Shown here: positions 17,244-25,600 of the stretch, in pieces
Layout: the number at the start of each line of letters is the position of its first letter
How positions within the stretch are numbered: the stretch's first letter is position 1
Assembly: GCA_016786745.1 (NCBI GenBank)
Contig: JAEUVS010000151.1
Coordinates: 62,001 to 126,000 of the forward strand
Reading direction: 5' to 3'
DNA length: 64,000 bases
Source: Chitinophagaceae bacterium
GTDB lineage: Bacteria; Bacteroidota; Bacteroidia; Chitinophagales; Chitinophagaceae
The notes under the pieces: generated by a model
What the model was told of the DNA's origin: nothing
The model's database searches: none
The model's input: only the letters and a program-made list of their open reading frames with translations
Translations under genes and position numbers: made by a program

Positions 17244-18398
17244 TTATAACTTAATCAAACCCGCCGCGAAGTTCCTGGCTTCGCCATCACTTTCATAGTA
17301 TTCTTCCAATGTGGGCTTCTCAATAAACGGAACCTGTTCCATCGTTCTCTCTATTACGTCGGTCATGTCGAGGAATCCTATCCGATTCCTAAGGAACGCA
17401 TATACAGCGATTTCGTTAGCGGCATTCAGTACGCAGGGTAAATTGCCACCCTTAAACAGTGCATCAGTAGCCAACGCCAGATTGCGGAAAGTTTTTACAT
17501 CGGGATCTTCGAATGTGAGCTGGTTAGGCTTTTTGAAGTCGTACCTCGGAAAATTACTCTGCAACCTTTGAGGAAAAGAAAGTGCGTATTGTATGGGAAG
17601 CTTCATGTCGGGCACACCCATTTGCGCCTTCATGCTGCCATCTTCAAACTGAACGATACTGTGAATAATGCTTTGCGGATGAACAAGCACCTGCACCTGC
17701 GAAGGTTCGAGGTTGAAGAGCCATTTTGCTTCGATCATTTCAAGCCCCTTGTTCATGAGCGTCGCGGAATCGATGGTAATTTTTGCACCCATGCTCCAGT
17801 TGGGATGCTGTAACGCATGATCGCGTTTTACATTCACCAGGTAGTTTGGCTTCTTTCCTAAAAACGGGCCGCCGGAAGCTGTCAGTATTACTTTTTCAAT
17901 CCTGTTTCTTGTTTCCCCCACCAGGCACTGAAAAATTGCCGAGTGCTCGGAATCTATTGGAATAACGGGCGCTTTGTGTTCAACTGCTTTGTGCATCACA
18001 ATATCTCCGGCAACAACGAGTGTTTCCTTGTTTGCGAGCCCTACAGCTTTGCCTGCTTCAATTGCCTGGAGTGTCGGTTTAAGTCCCGCAAATCCAACAA
18101 TGCCGGCTATCATCATATCATATGAATCAGTGGTCGCGGCTTCAGATAATGCTTCTTCCCCACCTAATACTTTTACTTTCGCGGGGGTGAGCGCATCTTT
18201 CACCTTCTGGTATTTTTTATCATCGCCGATTACTACGATCGAAGGTTTAAACCGCAATGCCTGTTCTATCAACAGGTCTTCATTATTCTGCGCAGTAAGA
18301 ATTTCAGCTTTAAACAATTCGGGGTGAGAAGAGATTACTTCCAGCGCCTGCGTTCCTATAGAGCCGGTAGAACCGAATATTGCAATGCGTTTTGTCAT
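17244..18398 (-). CDS. dxr: 1-deoxy-D-xylulose 5-phosphate reductoisomerase
   Basis: This 384-residue enzyme makes 2-C-methyl-D-erythritol 4-phosphate from DXP with NADPH, the first committed step of non-mevalonate isoprenoid synthesis. The NADPH-binding motif IAIFGSTGSIG is at the N-terminus, followed by GLANKETLVVAG and the metal/substrate site PIDSEHSAIFQCL. HPNWSMGAKITIDSATLMNK, EAKWLF and VHPQSIIHSIVQF complete the active site, all as expected. Its length fits the family. It lies 11 bases after the GH3-type gene and upstream of rseP. Confidence 0.96.
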   Translation of the reverse strand: MTKRIAIFGSTGSIGTQALEVISSHPELFKAEILTAQNNEDLLIEQALRFKPSIVVIGDDKKYQKVKDALTPAKVKVLGGEEALSEAATTDSYDMMIAGIVGFAGLKPTLQAIEAGKAVGLANKETLVVAGDIVMHKAVEHKAPVIPIDSEHSAIFQCLVGETRNRIEKVILTASGGPFLGKKPNYLVNVKRDHALQHPNWSMGAKITIDSATLMNKGLEMIEAKWLFNLEPSQVQVLVHPQSIIHSIVQFEDGSMKAQMGVPDMKLPIQYALSFPQRLQSNFPRYDFKKPNQLTFEDPDVKTFRNLALATDALFKGGNLPCVLNAANEIAVYAFLRNRIGFLDMTDVIERTMEQVPFIEKPTLEEYYESDGEARNFAAGLIKL

Positions 18399-18409
18399 GA
18401 TATTGCTGG

Positions 18410-19900
18410 TTATTGTTCTGCGAATCTCTCGAGGTCGCGAACAACATTTCTGTCGTTACTGAGTCTGGGTACTTTGTTTTGGCCGCCGAGTTTGCCGATG
18501 GATTTCATGTAATCTATGAATCCATTTCTGCGTACGGGGCGAATGTTCAAAGGTGAAAGAATATTTCCGGAAATCAGGTCGTCGTAGTAAATATTCTTTT
18601 CGCGAAGGTTGTTATCCACTCTTTCCGCGAATCTTTTCAGGTCGGATGGTGTGTTTTCAAATTCAACAAACCACTCGTGATACGATGCCGCGTCGCCGAT
18701 TACAGGAGCCACTGTAAATTCACGGATGCTGATGTTTTCTTCTTTCGCGGCTTTCATTAAGCTGTATTCCACCTCTTCGCCTATTACGTGCTCACCAAAC
18801 GCGGAGATAAAATGTTTGATTCTTCCTGTAACAAGAATGCGGTAAGGCTGAGTAGACACGAAACGGATTGTGTCGCCGATATTGTAACCCCATAGTCCCG
18901 CGTTGTTGTTGATGACGAGCGCATAGTTCTCCCCCACTTTTACATCTTTCAACATAATCCTTTCCGGATTCTCATTGAAGATATCAGCTGCTTTGATGAA
19001 TTCGAAGAATATGCCGCTGTTGGTGTTGAGCAGCAGGCCCTCGGTATCCTGCGAATCCTGGAAAGCCATGAAGCCTTCAGATGCCGGGAAAGTTTCTATA
19101 GAGGCGATGGGACCGCCAAGACTGTCGAACAGCTTTGAGCGATAAGGCTCGAAGTTTACGCCGCCGTGAACGATTACGGACAGCGAAGGAAATATTTCAG
19201 TAATTTTTTTGCCTGTTTTTGCGATGAGGCGGTCGAAGTACATCTGCATCCAGGGTGGGATGCCACTGATGAGGCTCATGGGCTCGTTGATGGTTTCTTC
19301 GACGATCTTATCGAGCTTGGTTTCCCAGTCGTCTATGCAGTTGGTTTCATACGAGGGCAACTGGTTCTTGCGCAGGTAGTTGGGCACGTGGTGGTTTACG
19401 ATACCGCTTAGCCTGCCGGTGGGTATGTCACCGATCCGCTCCAATTCGGGTGAACCGGAAAGAAAAATCATTTTGCCGGTGGTAAACTGGCTGTTCCCTG
19501 AGTTTTCGATATAGCAGAGGAGGGCGTTCCTCGCTGAATTGATATGATTAGAGATAGAATCTTTACTAATGGGTATATACTTGATACCGCTGGTGGTGCC
19601 GGATGTTTTCGCGAAATAGATGGGTCGGCCCTTCCATAAAACGTTGTGCCTGCCCTCCTTGATCCGGTCGATATAGGGTTTAAACTGTTCGTAATCCCTG
19701 AGGGGAACAGCCTGGCGGTACTGGTCGTACCCCTGGATGTTGTTAAAATGGTGTTCTTTGCCGAATTCAGTGGTTTTGCCCGTCTTCAGAAGATCCTTCA
19801 GTATGGCCTCCTGATCCTCTACCGCCGTAACCATGCCCTTCTTTATACCTTTATATATATAGCTGGCAAAAGGCTTTGCCAGGAGAGATTTGATCTTCAT
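18410..19900 (-). CDS. GH3 auxin-responsive promoter family acyl-adenylating enzyme
   Basis: The product belongs to the GH3 superfamily, which adenylates a carboxylic acid and conjugates it to an amino acid in plants. Bacteroidota carry related proteins of unknown substrate. Motifs seen are PIYFAKTSGTTSGIKYIPIS, the ATP-binding P-loop-like segment, then YPASEGFMAFQ as FPASEGFMAF and the hinge region RILVTGRIKHFISAFGEHV. The start is set at the ATG at 19900 because the protein then begins MKIKSLLAKPFASYIYKGIK, the normal family N-terminus; the frame is open to 19927. It lies 11 bases upstream of dxr, which suggests a shared transcript. No acid substrate can be inferred. Confidence 0.87.
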   Translation of the reverse strand: MKIKSLLAKPFASYIYKGIKKGMVTAVEDQEAILKDLLKTGKTTEFGKEHHFNNIQGYDQYRQAVPLRDYEQFKPYIDRIKEGRHNVLWKGRPIYFAKTSGTTSGIKYIPISKDSISNHINSARNALLCYIENSGNSQFTTGKMIFLSGSPELERIGDIPTGRLSGIVNHHVPNYLRKNQLPSYETNCIDDWETKLDKIVEETINEPMSLISGIPPWMQMYFDRLIAKTGKKITEIFPSLSVIVHGGVNFEPYRSKLFDSLGGPIASIETFPASEGFMAFQDSQDTEGLLLNTNSGIFFEFIKAADIFNENPERIMLKDVKVGENYALVINNNAGLWGYNIGDTIRFVSTQPYRILVTGRIKHFISAFGEHVIGEEVEYSLMKAAKEENISIREFTVAPVIGDAASYHEWFVEFENTPSDLKRFAERVDNNLREKNIYYDDLISGNILSPLNIRPVRRNGFIDYMKSIGKLGGQNKVPRLSNDRNVVRDLERFAEQ

Positions 19901-19964
19901 AGTTCTGTTTACAAGCCTATTGGGCAAACGTACGCTAATTCGTACAAGAAAAAAACGCCTAAAA

Positions 19965-19997
19965 TTGCCTGAAATTTAGGTAAAGAACTTACCTTTG
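19965..19997 (+). promoter_or_regulatory. Bacteroidota-type promoter of rplU-rpmA
   Basis: A TTG at 19965-19967 and the -7 box TACCTTTG at 19990-19997 are separated by 22 bases, close to the phylum consensus TTTG-N(19-23)-TAnnTTTG. Transcription would start near 20004, leaving a leader of about 14 bases before the rplU ATG. This is the best complete promoter in the window. Confidence 0.7.
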
Positions 19998-20017
19998 CAC
20001 TCCTAATTTTTGGAATC

Positions 20018-20323
20018 ATGTTCGCAATAGTTAAGATAGCCGGCCAGCAATTCAGGGTTCAGAAGGACCAAACTCTTTATGTACCCCATCTTGGCGGAAA
20101 GGAAGGAGATGCACTTGAGTTCGCAGATGTGCTGATGACCAGCGGCGACGGCAAAGTTGCTTCGGGTAAAGATGCCAAAGCGACGATTAAAGCTGAAATC
20201 GTTAACCATGTTCTTGGTGACAAGGTGATCGCCTTTAAAATGAAAAGAAGAAAGGGCTTTCGTAAAAAACATGGTCATCGCACCAGGTACACCCAGATTC
20301 GCATAAGCGACATCGTTGCGTAA
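20018..20323 (+). CDS. rplU: 50S ribosomal protein L21
   Basis: This 101-residue protein is L21 of the large ribosomal subunit, which binds 23S rRNA. It begins with the expected MFAIVKIAGQQFRVQKDQTL and has the conserved basic loop KMKRRKGFRKKHGHRTRYTQ near the C-terminus. A complete promoter precedes it. It is followed 41 bases later by rpmA, the universal partner. Confidence 0.97.
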   Translation: MFAIVKIAGQQFRVQKDQTLYVPHLGGKEGDALEFADVLMTSGDGKVASGKDAKATIKAEIVNHVLGDKVIAFKMKRRKGFRKKHGHRTRYTQIRISDIVA

Positions 20324-20364
20324 AAAGATTCTTCAAAAAATTCTAACAAATCAACTTCTAAATC

Positions 20365-20619
20365 ATGGCACATAAAAAAGGTGAAGGCTCGGTAAAAAAT
20401 GGTCGCGACTCACAAAGCAAACGCCTCGGTGTAAAAATTTATGGTGGCCAGCCGGCGATATCCGGCAACATCATCGTGCGCCAGCGCGGTACTGTTTATC
20501 ATCCCGGAAAAAATGTTGGCGTCGGAAAAGATTTCACGCTTTTTGCATTGAGTGATGGCGTGGTGCAGTTCAGAAAAACAAGGGACGAGAAAACAATCGT
20601 CAGCGTTCAGGCAGTTTAA
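20365..20619 (+). CDS. rpmA: 50S ribosomal protein L27
   Basis: This 84-residue protein is L27, whose N-terminus reaches toward the peptidyl transferase centre. It starts [20 protein letters not shown] without a cleavable N-terminal extension of the Firmicutes type, and contains [20 protein letters not shown] and [19 protein letters not shown]. It is cotranscribed with rplU. Confidence 0.97.
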   Translation: MAHKKGEGSVKNGRDSQSKRLGVKIYGGQPAISGNIIVRQRGTVYHPGKNVGVGKDFTLFALSDGVVQFRKTRDEKTIVSVQAV

Positions 20620-20758
20620 GCTTCATATTTCATCGCTTCTATCCTTTTAAGGCATTACTTTGGCATTTCCAAATTTTGTCAAAATTTTTTTGGCGGTTTC
20701 AAATTAGTTTCTATTTTTACTACGGATTTATTATTTACTAACCGTTAAATTCACAAAA

Positions 20759-20848
20759 ATGGCAACTAAGAAAAAAGCTGCTAAGAAATCAGCTAAGAAA
20801 GCCGCTCCTAAGAAGAAAGCTGCTAAGAAAGCTGCAAAGAAGAAATAA
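20759..20848 (+). CDS. 29-residue Lys/Ala-rich basic protein
   Basis: The ATG at 20759 opens a 30-codon frame encoding MATKKKAAKKSAKK, then AAPKKKAAKKAAKKK and a stop. The composition is almost only Lys and Ala with single Met, Thr, Ser and Pro, resembling the C-terminal tails of histone H1-like and AlgP-like DNA-binding proteins. It is a real gene candidate because it has a promoter-like TTTTTTGG/TATTTTTA pair about 60-70 bases upstream, an AT-rich leader and a strong terminator 26 bases after the stop. A nucleoid or rRNA-binding role is a guess from charge alone. It could be counted as part of a longer histone-like family reduced to its tail. Confidence 0.7.
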   Translation: MATKKKAAKKSAKKAAPKKKAAKKAAKKK

Positions 20849-20873
20849 GTTCTTCATCAAAGCAGAAAATTAT

Positions 20874-20904
20874 AAGTCCCGGATTAAGTCCGGGACTTTT
20901 TTTT
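20874..20904 (+). terminator. Intrinsic terminator after the Lys/Ala-rich gene
   Basis: A perfect 10-bp stem (AAGTCCCGGA and TCCGGGACTT) with a 5-base loop runs into a tract of eight T residues. This is the strongest terminator in the window. Confidence 0.9.
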
Positions 20905-20913
20905 ATAGCGGTA

Positions 20914-20991
20914 CTCTCCGTCGATCCCTCACACTCGCCCGCGGAGTTTACCCTGAGGCCGAAGGCCGAACGGGCTCGGTTCGGGATGACA
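20914..20991. repeat. Dispersed intergenic repeat, copy A
   Basis: This copy starts CTCTCCGTCGATCCCTCACACTCG in two short blocks and ends GCTCGGTTCGGGATGACA. The same blocks, in the same order, make up the left arm and repeat units of the element at 35603-35772. The middle (GAGGCCGAAGGCCGAACGGG) is private to this copy. It lies between a terminator and the PolX promoter. Confidence 0.7.
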
Positions 20992-21031
20992 ACCTCCTCT
21001 CCCTTCTCCCCTCTCCCCTCTCCTCTCTCCT

Positions 21032-21039
21032 TACCTTCG
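21032..21039 (+). promoter_or_regulatory. Candidate -7 box of the PolX gene
   Basis: TACCTTCG lies only 4 bases before the ATG at 21044 and follows a 33-base pyrimidine-only tract. It matches the TAnnTTCG variant. Such closeness would give a leaderless message or point to a start further inside the gene. Confidence 0.4.
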
Positions 21040-21043
21040 CCTC

Positions 21044-22696
21044 ATGACCAATGCCCAAATCGCCGAGCAATTTTCCCTCCTCTCAAAACTCATGGAGCTC
21101 CACGGAGAAAACTCATTCCGAACAAAAAACTACTCAACCGCCGCCTTCAATATCGACAAACTCCCTGTACAATTCACCGACCTCGAACCCGAAAAAATCT
21201 TTTCCATCAAAGGCATCGGCGAATCGACCGGAAAAAAAATCCTCGAGATCATCAAAACCGGCAGAATAAAAGCACTTGAGGACCTCGCCCTCAAAACCCC
21301 TCCCGGCGTACTCGAAATGCTTTCCATAAAAGGGATCGGCCCTAAAAAAATTGCCACCATCTGGAAGAAGATGGAGATAGAATCGCCCGGGGAACTACTC
21401 TACGCCTGTAACGAAAACCGGCTCGCACGATACAGCGGGTTTGGACAAAAAAGCCAGGAAACCATACAGAACGCTGTTGCATTTTATCTTCAGCACCAGG
21501 GCAGTCATCTCTTTGCACAGATCGAAGAATATGCACTTCAGCTCGATAAAATTCTTAAAAAAGCATTCCCGGGCGAAAAGTTCGAAGCAACCGGGCAGGT
21601 GAGAATGCATTCACTCATCATAGAAAAACTCCAATGGGTAACAACGGTGCCCACCAAAAAACTGCGCGACTTCTTCAGGAAACATAAATTCACCGAAGAA
21701 GAAATTTTAACCGGCAGCTCATTCTTCAGAACGCCTGAGAACGTACTGCTTGAATTTTACCCCCGCACAGGCGACCTGTTCTATCCCACACTCTTCGAAA
21801 CATCCGCTTCAGAACAATTCCTGGAAGAATGGAACAAAGAAAAAAACAGCAGGTCCACCTTTAAATCGGAGGAAGATATTTTCAAGTCGCGCGGCCTCCA
21901 TGTGATCCCTCCATTTCTTCGTGAGAAGGCATCCGTTATAGCCCGGGCCAAAAAAGATTCGTTCAGCAATCTCATACAGCCTTCGGATATCAGGGCTATT
22001 ATTCATTGCCATAGCGACTGGAGCGACGGCTCCAATACCATAGAGCAACTGGCAAAGGCGTGCATAAAAAAAGGTTATGAGTACATGGTGATATCGGATC
22101 ATAGTAAATCGGCCGGCTATGCGAATGGACTCAGTGAAGAAAGATTGAAGCACCAGCACCTGTATGTTGATGAATTAAATGATAAGCTGGCTCCTTTCCG
22201 GATATTCAAGGGTATTGAATCGGATATACTCGGAGATGGCTCCCTCGATTACAGCGACCGCATTCTTTCGACGTTCGATGTGGTGATCGCATCAGTGCAC
22301 TCCAATGTGAAGATGCAGGAAGAAAAGGCCACGGCGCGCCTCCTCAAAGCGATTCAGAATCCTTATACAACGATACTTGGACATATGACCGCGCGGTTGC
22401 TGTTGAGTCGCCCGGGCTTTCCGGTGGATTTCAAAAAGATTATAGCAGCCTGTGCCGAAAATAACGTGGTGATAGAAATCAACGCAAATCCCCGGCGCCT
22501 CGATATGGATTGGTATTGGGTAGACTACGCTCTTGACAAAGGAGTGATGGTTTCCATTAATCCTGATGCGCACGACATTGACGAATTTGATCATTGCAGG
22601 TATGGCGTGCTTGCCGCACAAAAGGGTGGAGTAAAAAAGGAGAACAACCTGAGCAGTTTTTCGTTGAAGCAGTTTGAAAAATTCTTATTGCACTAA
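21044..22696 (+). CDS. PolX-family protein with PHP phosphoesterase domain and degenerate polymerase site
   Basis: The 550 residues follow bacterial PolX: an 8-kDa-like helical domain (1-50), two helix-hairpin-helix motifs (FSIKGIGESTGKKI, LSIKGIGPKKIATI), a palm region (155-260) and a C-terminal PHP domain (315-550). The PHP metal ligands are complete: HCHSDWSDGSN (His321, His323), VISDHSKSAGYANG, FKGIESDILGDGS, ASVHSN, ILGHMT and NPDAHDIDEFDH, so a metal-dependent 3'-5' exonuclease or phosphoesterase activity is expected. In the palm the GSxRRGxExxGDIDxL motif is replaced by ATGQVRMHSLIIEKLQWVTT, and the later Asp strand reads NVLLEFYPRT, so the three catalytic aspartates are missing and polymerase activity is unlikely. 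It stands alone behind a repeat. Confidence 0.88.
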   Translation: MTNAQIAEQFSLLSKLMELHGENSFRTKNYSTAAFNIDKLPVQFTDLEPEKIFSIKGIGESTGKKILEIIKTGRIKALEDLALKTPPGVLEMLSIKGIGPKKIATIWKKMEIESPGELLYACNENRLARYSGFGQKSQETIQNAVAFYLQHQGSHLFAQIEEYALQLDKILKKAFPGEKFEATGQVRMHSLIIEKLQWVTTVPTKKLRDFFRKHKFTEEEILTGSSFFRTPENVLLEFYPRTGDLFYPTLFETSASEQFLEEWNKEKNSRSTFKSEEDIFKSRGLHVIPPFLREKASVIARAKKDSFSNLIQPSDIRAIIHCHSDWSDGSNTIEQLAKACIKKGYEYMVISDHSKSAGYANGLSEERLKHQHLYVDELNDKLAPFRIFKGIESDILGDGSLDYSDRILSTFDVVIASVHSNVKMQEEKATARLLKAIQNPYTTILGHMTARLLLSRPGFPVDFKKIIAACAENNVVIEINANPRRLDMDWYWVDYALDKGVMVSINPDAHDIDEFDHCRYGVLAAQKGGVKKENNLSSFSLKQFEKFLLH

Positions 22697-25600
22697 ATCT
22701 ACCGGGTGCTTCCTGATATCAACGATTTCGCCCTTATAGAGAGGCAGCCTCACAAAAAACGTAGTTCCTTCACCATCGATAGTTTCAAACCATATATCGC
22801 CCTGCGATTGCTCCGCGATGCTTTTGCTCATCGCCAATCCCAAGCCTGTACCGGAAGATTTGGTCGTAAAATTGGGCATGAATATTTTGTCCTGTGTTTG
22901 AAATGGAATCCCGCCTCCGTTATCGCGAATGCTTACCACGATGTTTTCTCCACTCACGATTTCATGTACCTCAATAGTTCGCTTATGCTGGTTCTCGGGT
23001 GCTTCTATGGCGTTCTGCATAAGGTTGGTGAATAACCGGTTCAATTGCGTTTTATCCGCAAATACCATCACCTTGTGATTGACGGGCTCCCAGGAGAAAT
23101 TGATATTCTCCATGGGATCATACAACGAGGCCAATGAATACAGCACTTCATGGAGATCGAAAACTTCGTTCCGTTGGTTACCAATGTTGGCAAATTGAGA
23201 AAAGTCGGACGCGATTTTTGAAAGGTGGTCAATCTGTTCGATAAGCGTTTTCGCCACGTTGGCAGTCATCTCCTTTACATTCGGAGAGTTGTTATCAATT
23301 GCCTTTTGCAGGTACTGGATGCTTAGTTTCATTGGTGTAAGCGGGTTCTTGATTTCGTGTGCAACCTGCTTCGCCATTTGCCGCCACGCTCCTTCCCTCT
23401 CGCTCTTTGCCAGCGCCTCGGCGCTTTCATCGAGTTTATGCACCATTTTGTTGTACTCATTAACCAGCTCACCGATTTCGTCTTTACGGTTCCATTGAAT
23501 TTCCTGGTTGATCTTCTGCAGGTTGATGTCGCGCATTTTCTGGCCAATCAGGGTGAATGAATAAGTTATCCTATTGGTAATAAACAATGCGATGGCGCCT
23601 GCCACAAGAAAAATAAATGCGTTGAGGTTGATAATCGTTACAAGGAAGTTTGAAATTTCCTGCTTGAGTTCTCCCTGGGTACTATACGAAGGAATATTCA
23701 GGTAGGCGTATGCGTTGCCCTGTTCATCACGAACAGGCGAGTAAACGCTGATATAATCCACCCTGCCCATCTGTTCATCTGCCACAAACTGAACAGCCTT
23801 CATAGTGTTCAGGTTGAAGAACGCAACGGGGTTCATTTTTTCACTCAGCACACCCTTGTTATAGATAAGAGGATTAGATGAAACACGCAGGGTGCCCGAC
23901 GTATCGTAGAGATTGACATCGGTGCCGTGAATCTCGGAGATCTCCTGCATCAGTTGTTCCACTTCCTGGTTGGCACCTGTTTCAAACAAAAGTATCCCGT
24001 TGTTAAAGCTTGTATGGTCCGCAAGCTGATTCTGCACTTCGTTCACCATGATCTGTATCGCACGGCTAAGCTTATCCTGGTTGTTTCTGTCGTATCGCTT
24101 GATGAAGAAAAGAATAGTGGCCACACCGATGATCAGGAACGACATCAGGCTCACCATGATGATTGTACTGTGTATTTGCGATCGTATACTGAACTGCAGG
24201 TACTCGGATAGCGCCCCCGGCTTAAAACGCGAACGGACCATAAATGCCGTTATCCTGTAGATAAACAACAGCAGAATGAACGTTGAAAAAAGCCAGGAGA
24301 AAAGCGTAATGCCTTCGATGAACGAATTATCTTTCTTTGCTATCACCACGACTTTATCACTCGAATGGCGATACCATAATTCCTCGTATTCTCCATTCTG
24401 CCTCGTTTCAAATTCGAACTTTGGCAGCTGGGCGTTCGAGAGGCGGGTAGGAAACGGGTAGTCGTTGTAGTAATTGACCAGCCCCATATTGCTGTAAACT
24501 CCATAGTAATAGCCGGGAGAATACTCAGGAACAAGTTCCTGGTTTTGCCTGAACAGTTCAGGTATCAACGCATCGGTTTTGTATCGCTTTGGTTCTGACA
24601 AAACGAAAAAATACCCCGCCGTAACGCCAAATGTGTCGAGCACATCTTTTTTGTAGATATACGAAAACTTATCGTACGATTTCTCATAATACTTTAAATC
24701 CTGGATGCTCGTTTCCTTACCCTGTATCCGGAAAATCGTGTTGAGTGTGTCGTACGATACCGGCGACTCGTTTGAAAGCGGTTTTTCTGATGCGTCGAAA
24801 GTAAAAATCCTCGTATCGTATTTGTCGAGATACGCGCTGAAACTTCTCTTGATAATACTGTCCTTTAATTCAGCATTCCCCGCAGGATCTTTGAACCGTT
24901 CGAAATTACGTTGAAGGAAGTCGCTGTCGAAATATGTGAGCGCGATATTGAGAAGACGTTCACTCGAAGGATCGGCGCGAAGCGATAATTTCTCAGCAAA
25001 AGCTTTCCTCTGTTCAAATTCAATTTTCTTGTTCTCGAAAATAATCACACCCGTTATGGAGAACGAAAACACGAATAGCCAGTACAGTACCTCTGAAATA
25101 TTGAGGCGGGTGTTGATGCCGGAGAAAATTTTCTGCTGCATCATCAATATGTAAATCACCAGCCACACAAGCACATACAGGTTCAACTCCACAACATTCT
25201 GGCTCCTGGTAAATGTAAGTATCGACAACCCCGCGAACAGCGCCGCCAGGATCACAAAATATACCGAGCCCTCACTAAGGCGTTTGATAATGTTAAGCGT
25301 CATCTGTGAGAAGAAAAAGTAGCTCAGCGACAATGTGCCCAATATCAGGAATCCGATGAAGCTGTACTTCGTGAGGCTAAAAAAATTCGTTACGTTGAAT
25401 GAAATCTGCGCATCGGCGACGAGACTTTGCAGGATATCGGCGAATACAAACGTAACCGACACAAGGAGGAACAATGCGAGTACAGTGCACAGCATGCTGA
25501 GCCACCTCGGGTTCAGCGGTTTGATTTTATCGGTGGGGAGCCGCCGGCTGATAAAAAGCATGAGCCAGCAGAAAAGGATGCCGTTGATCATCAGGTCGCC

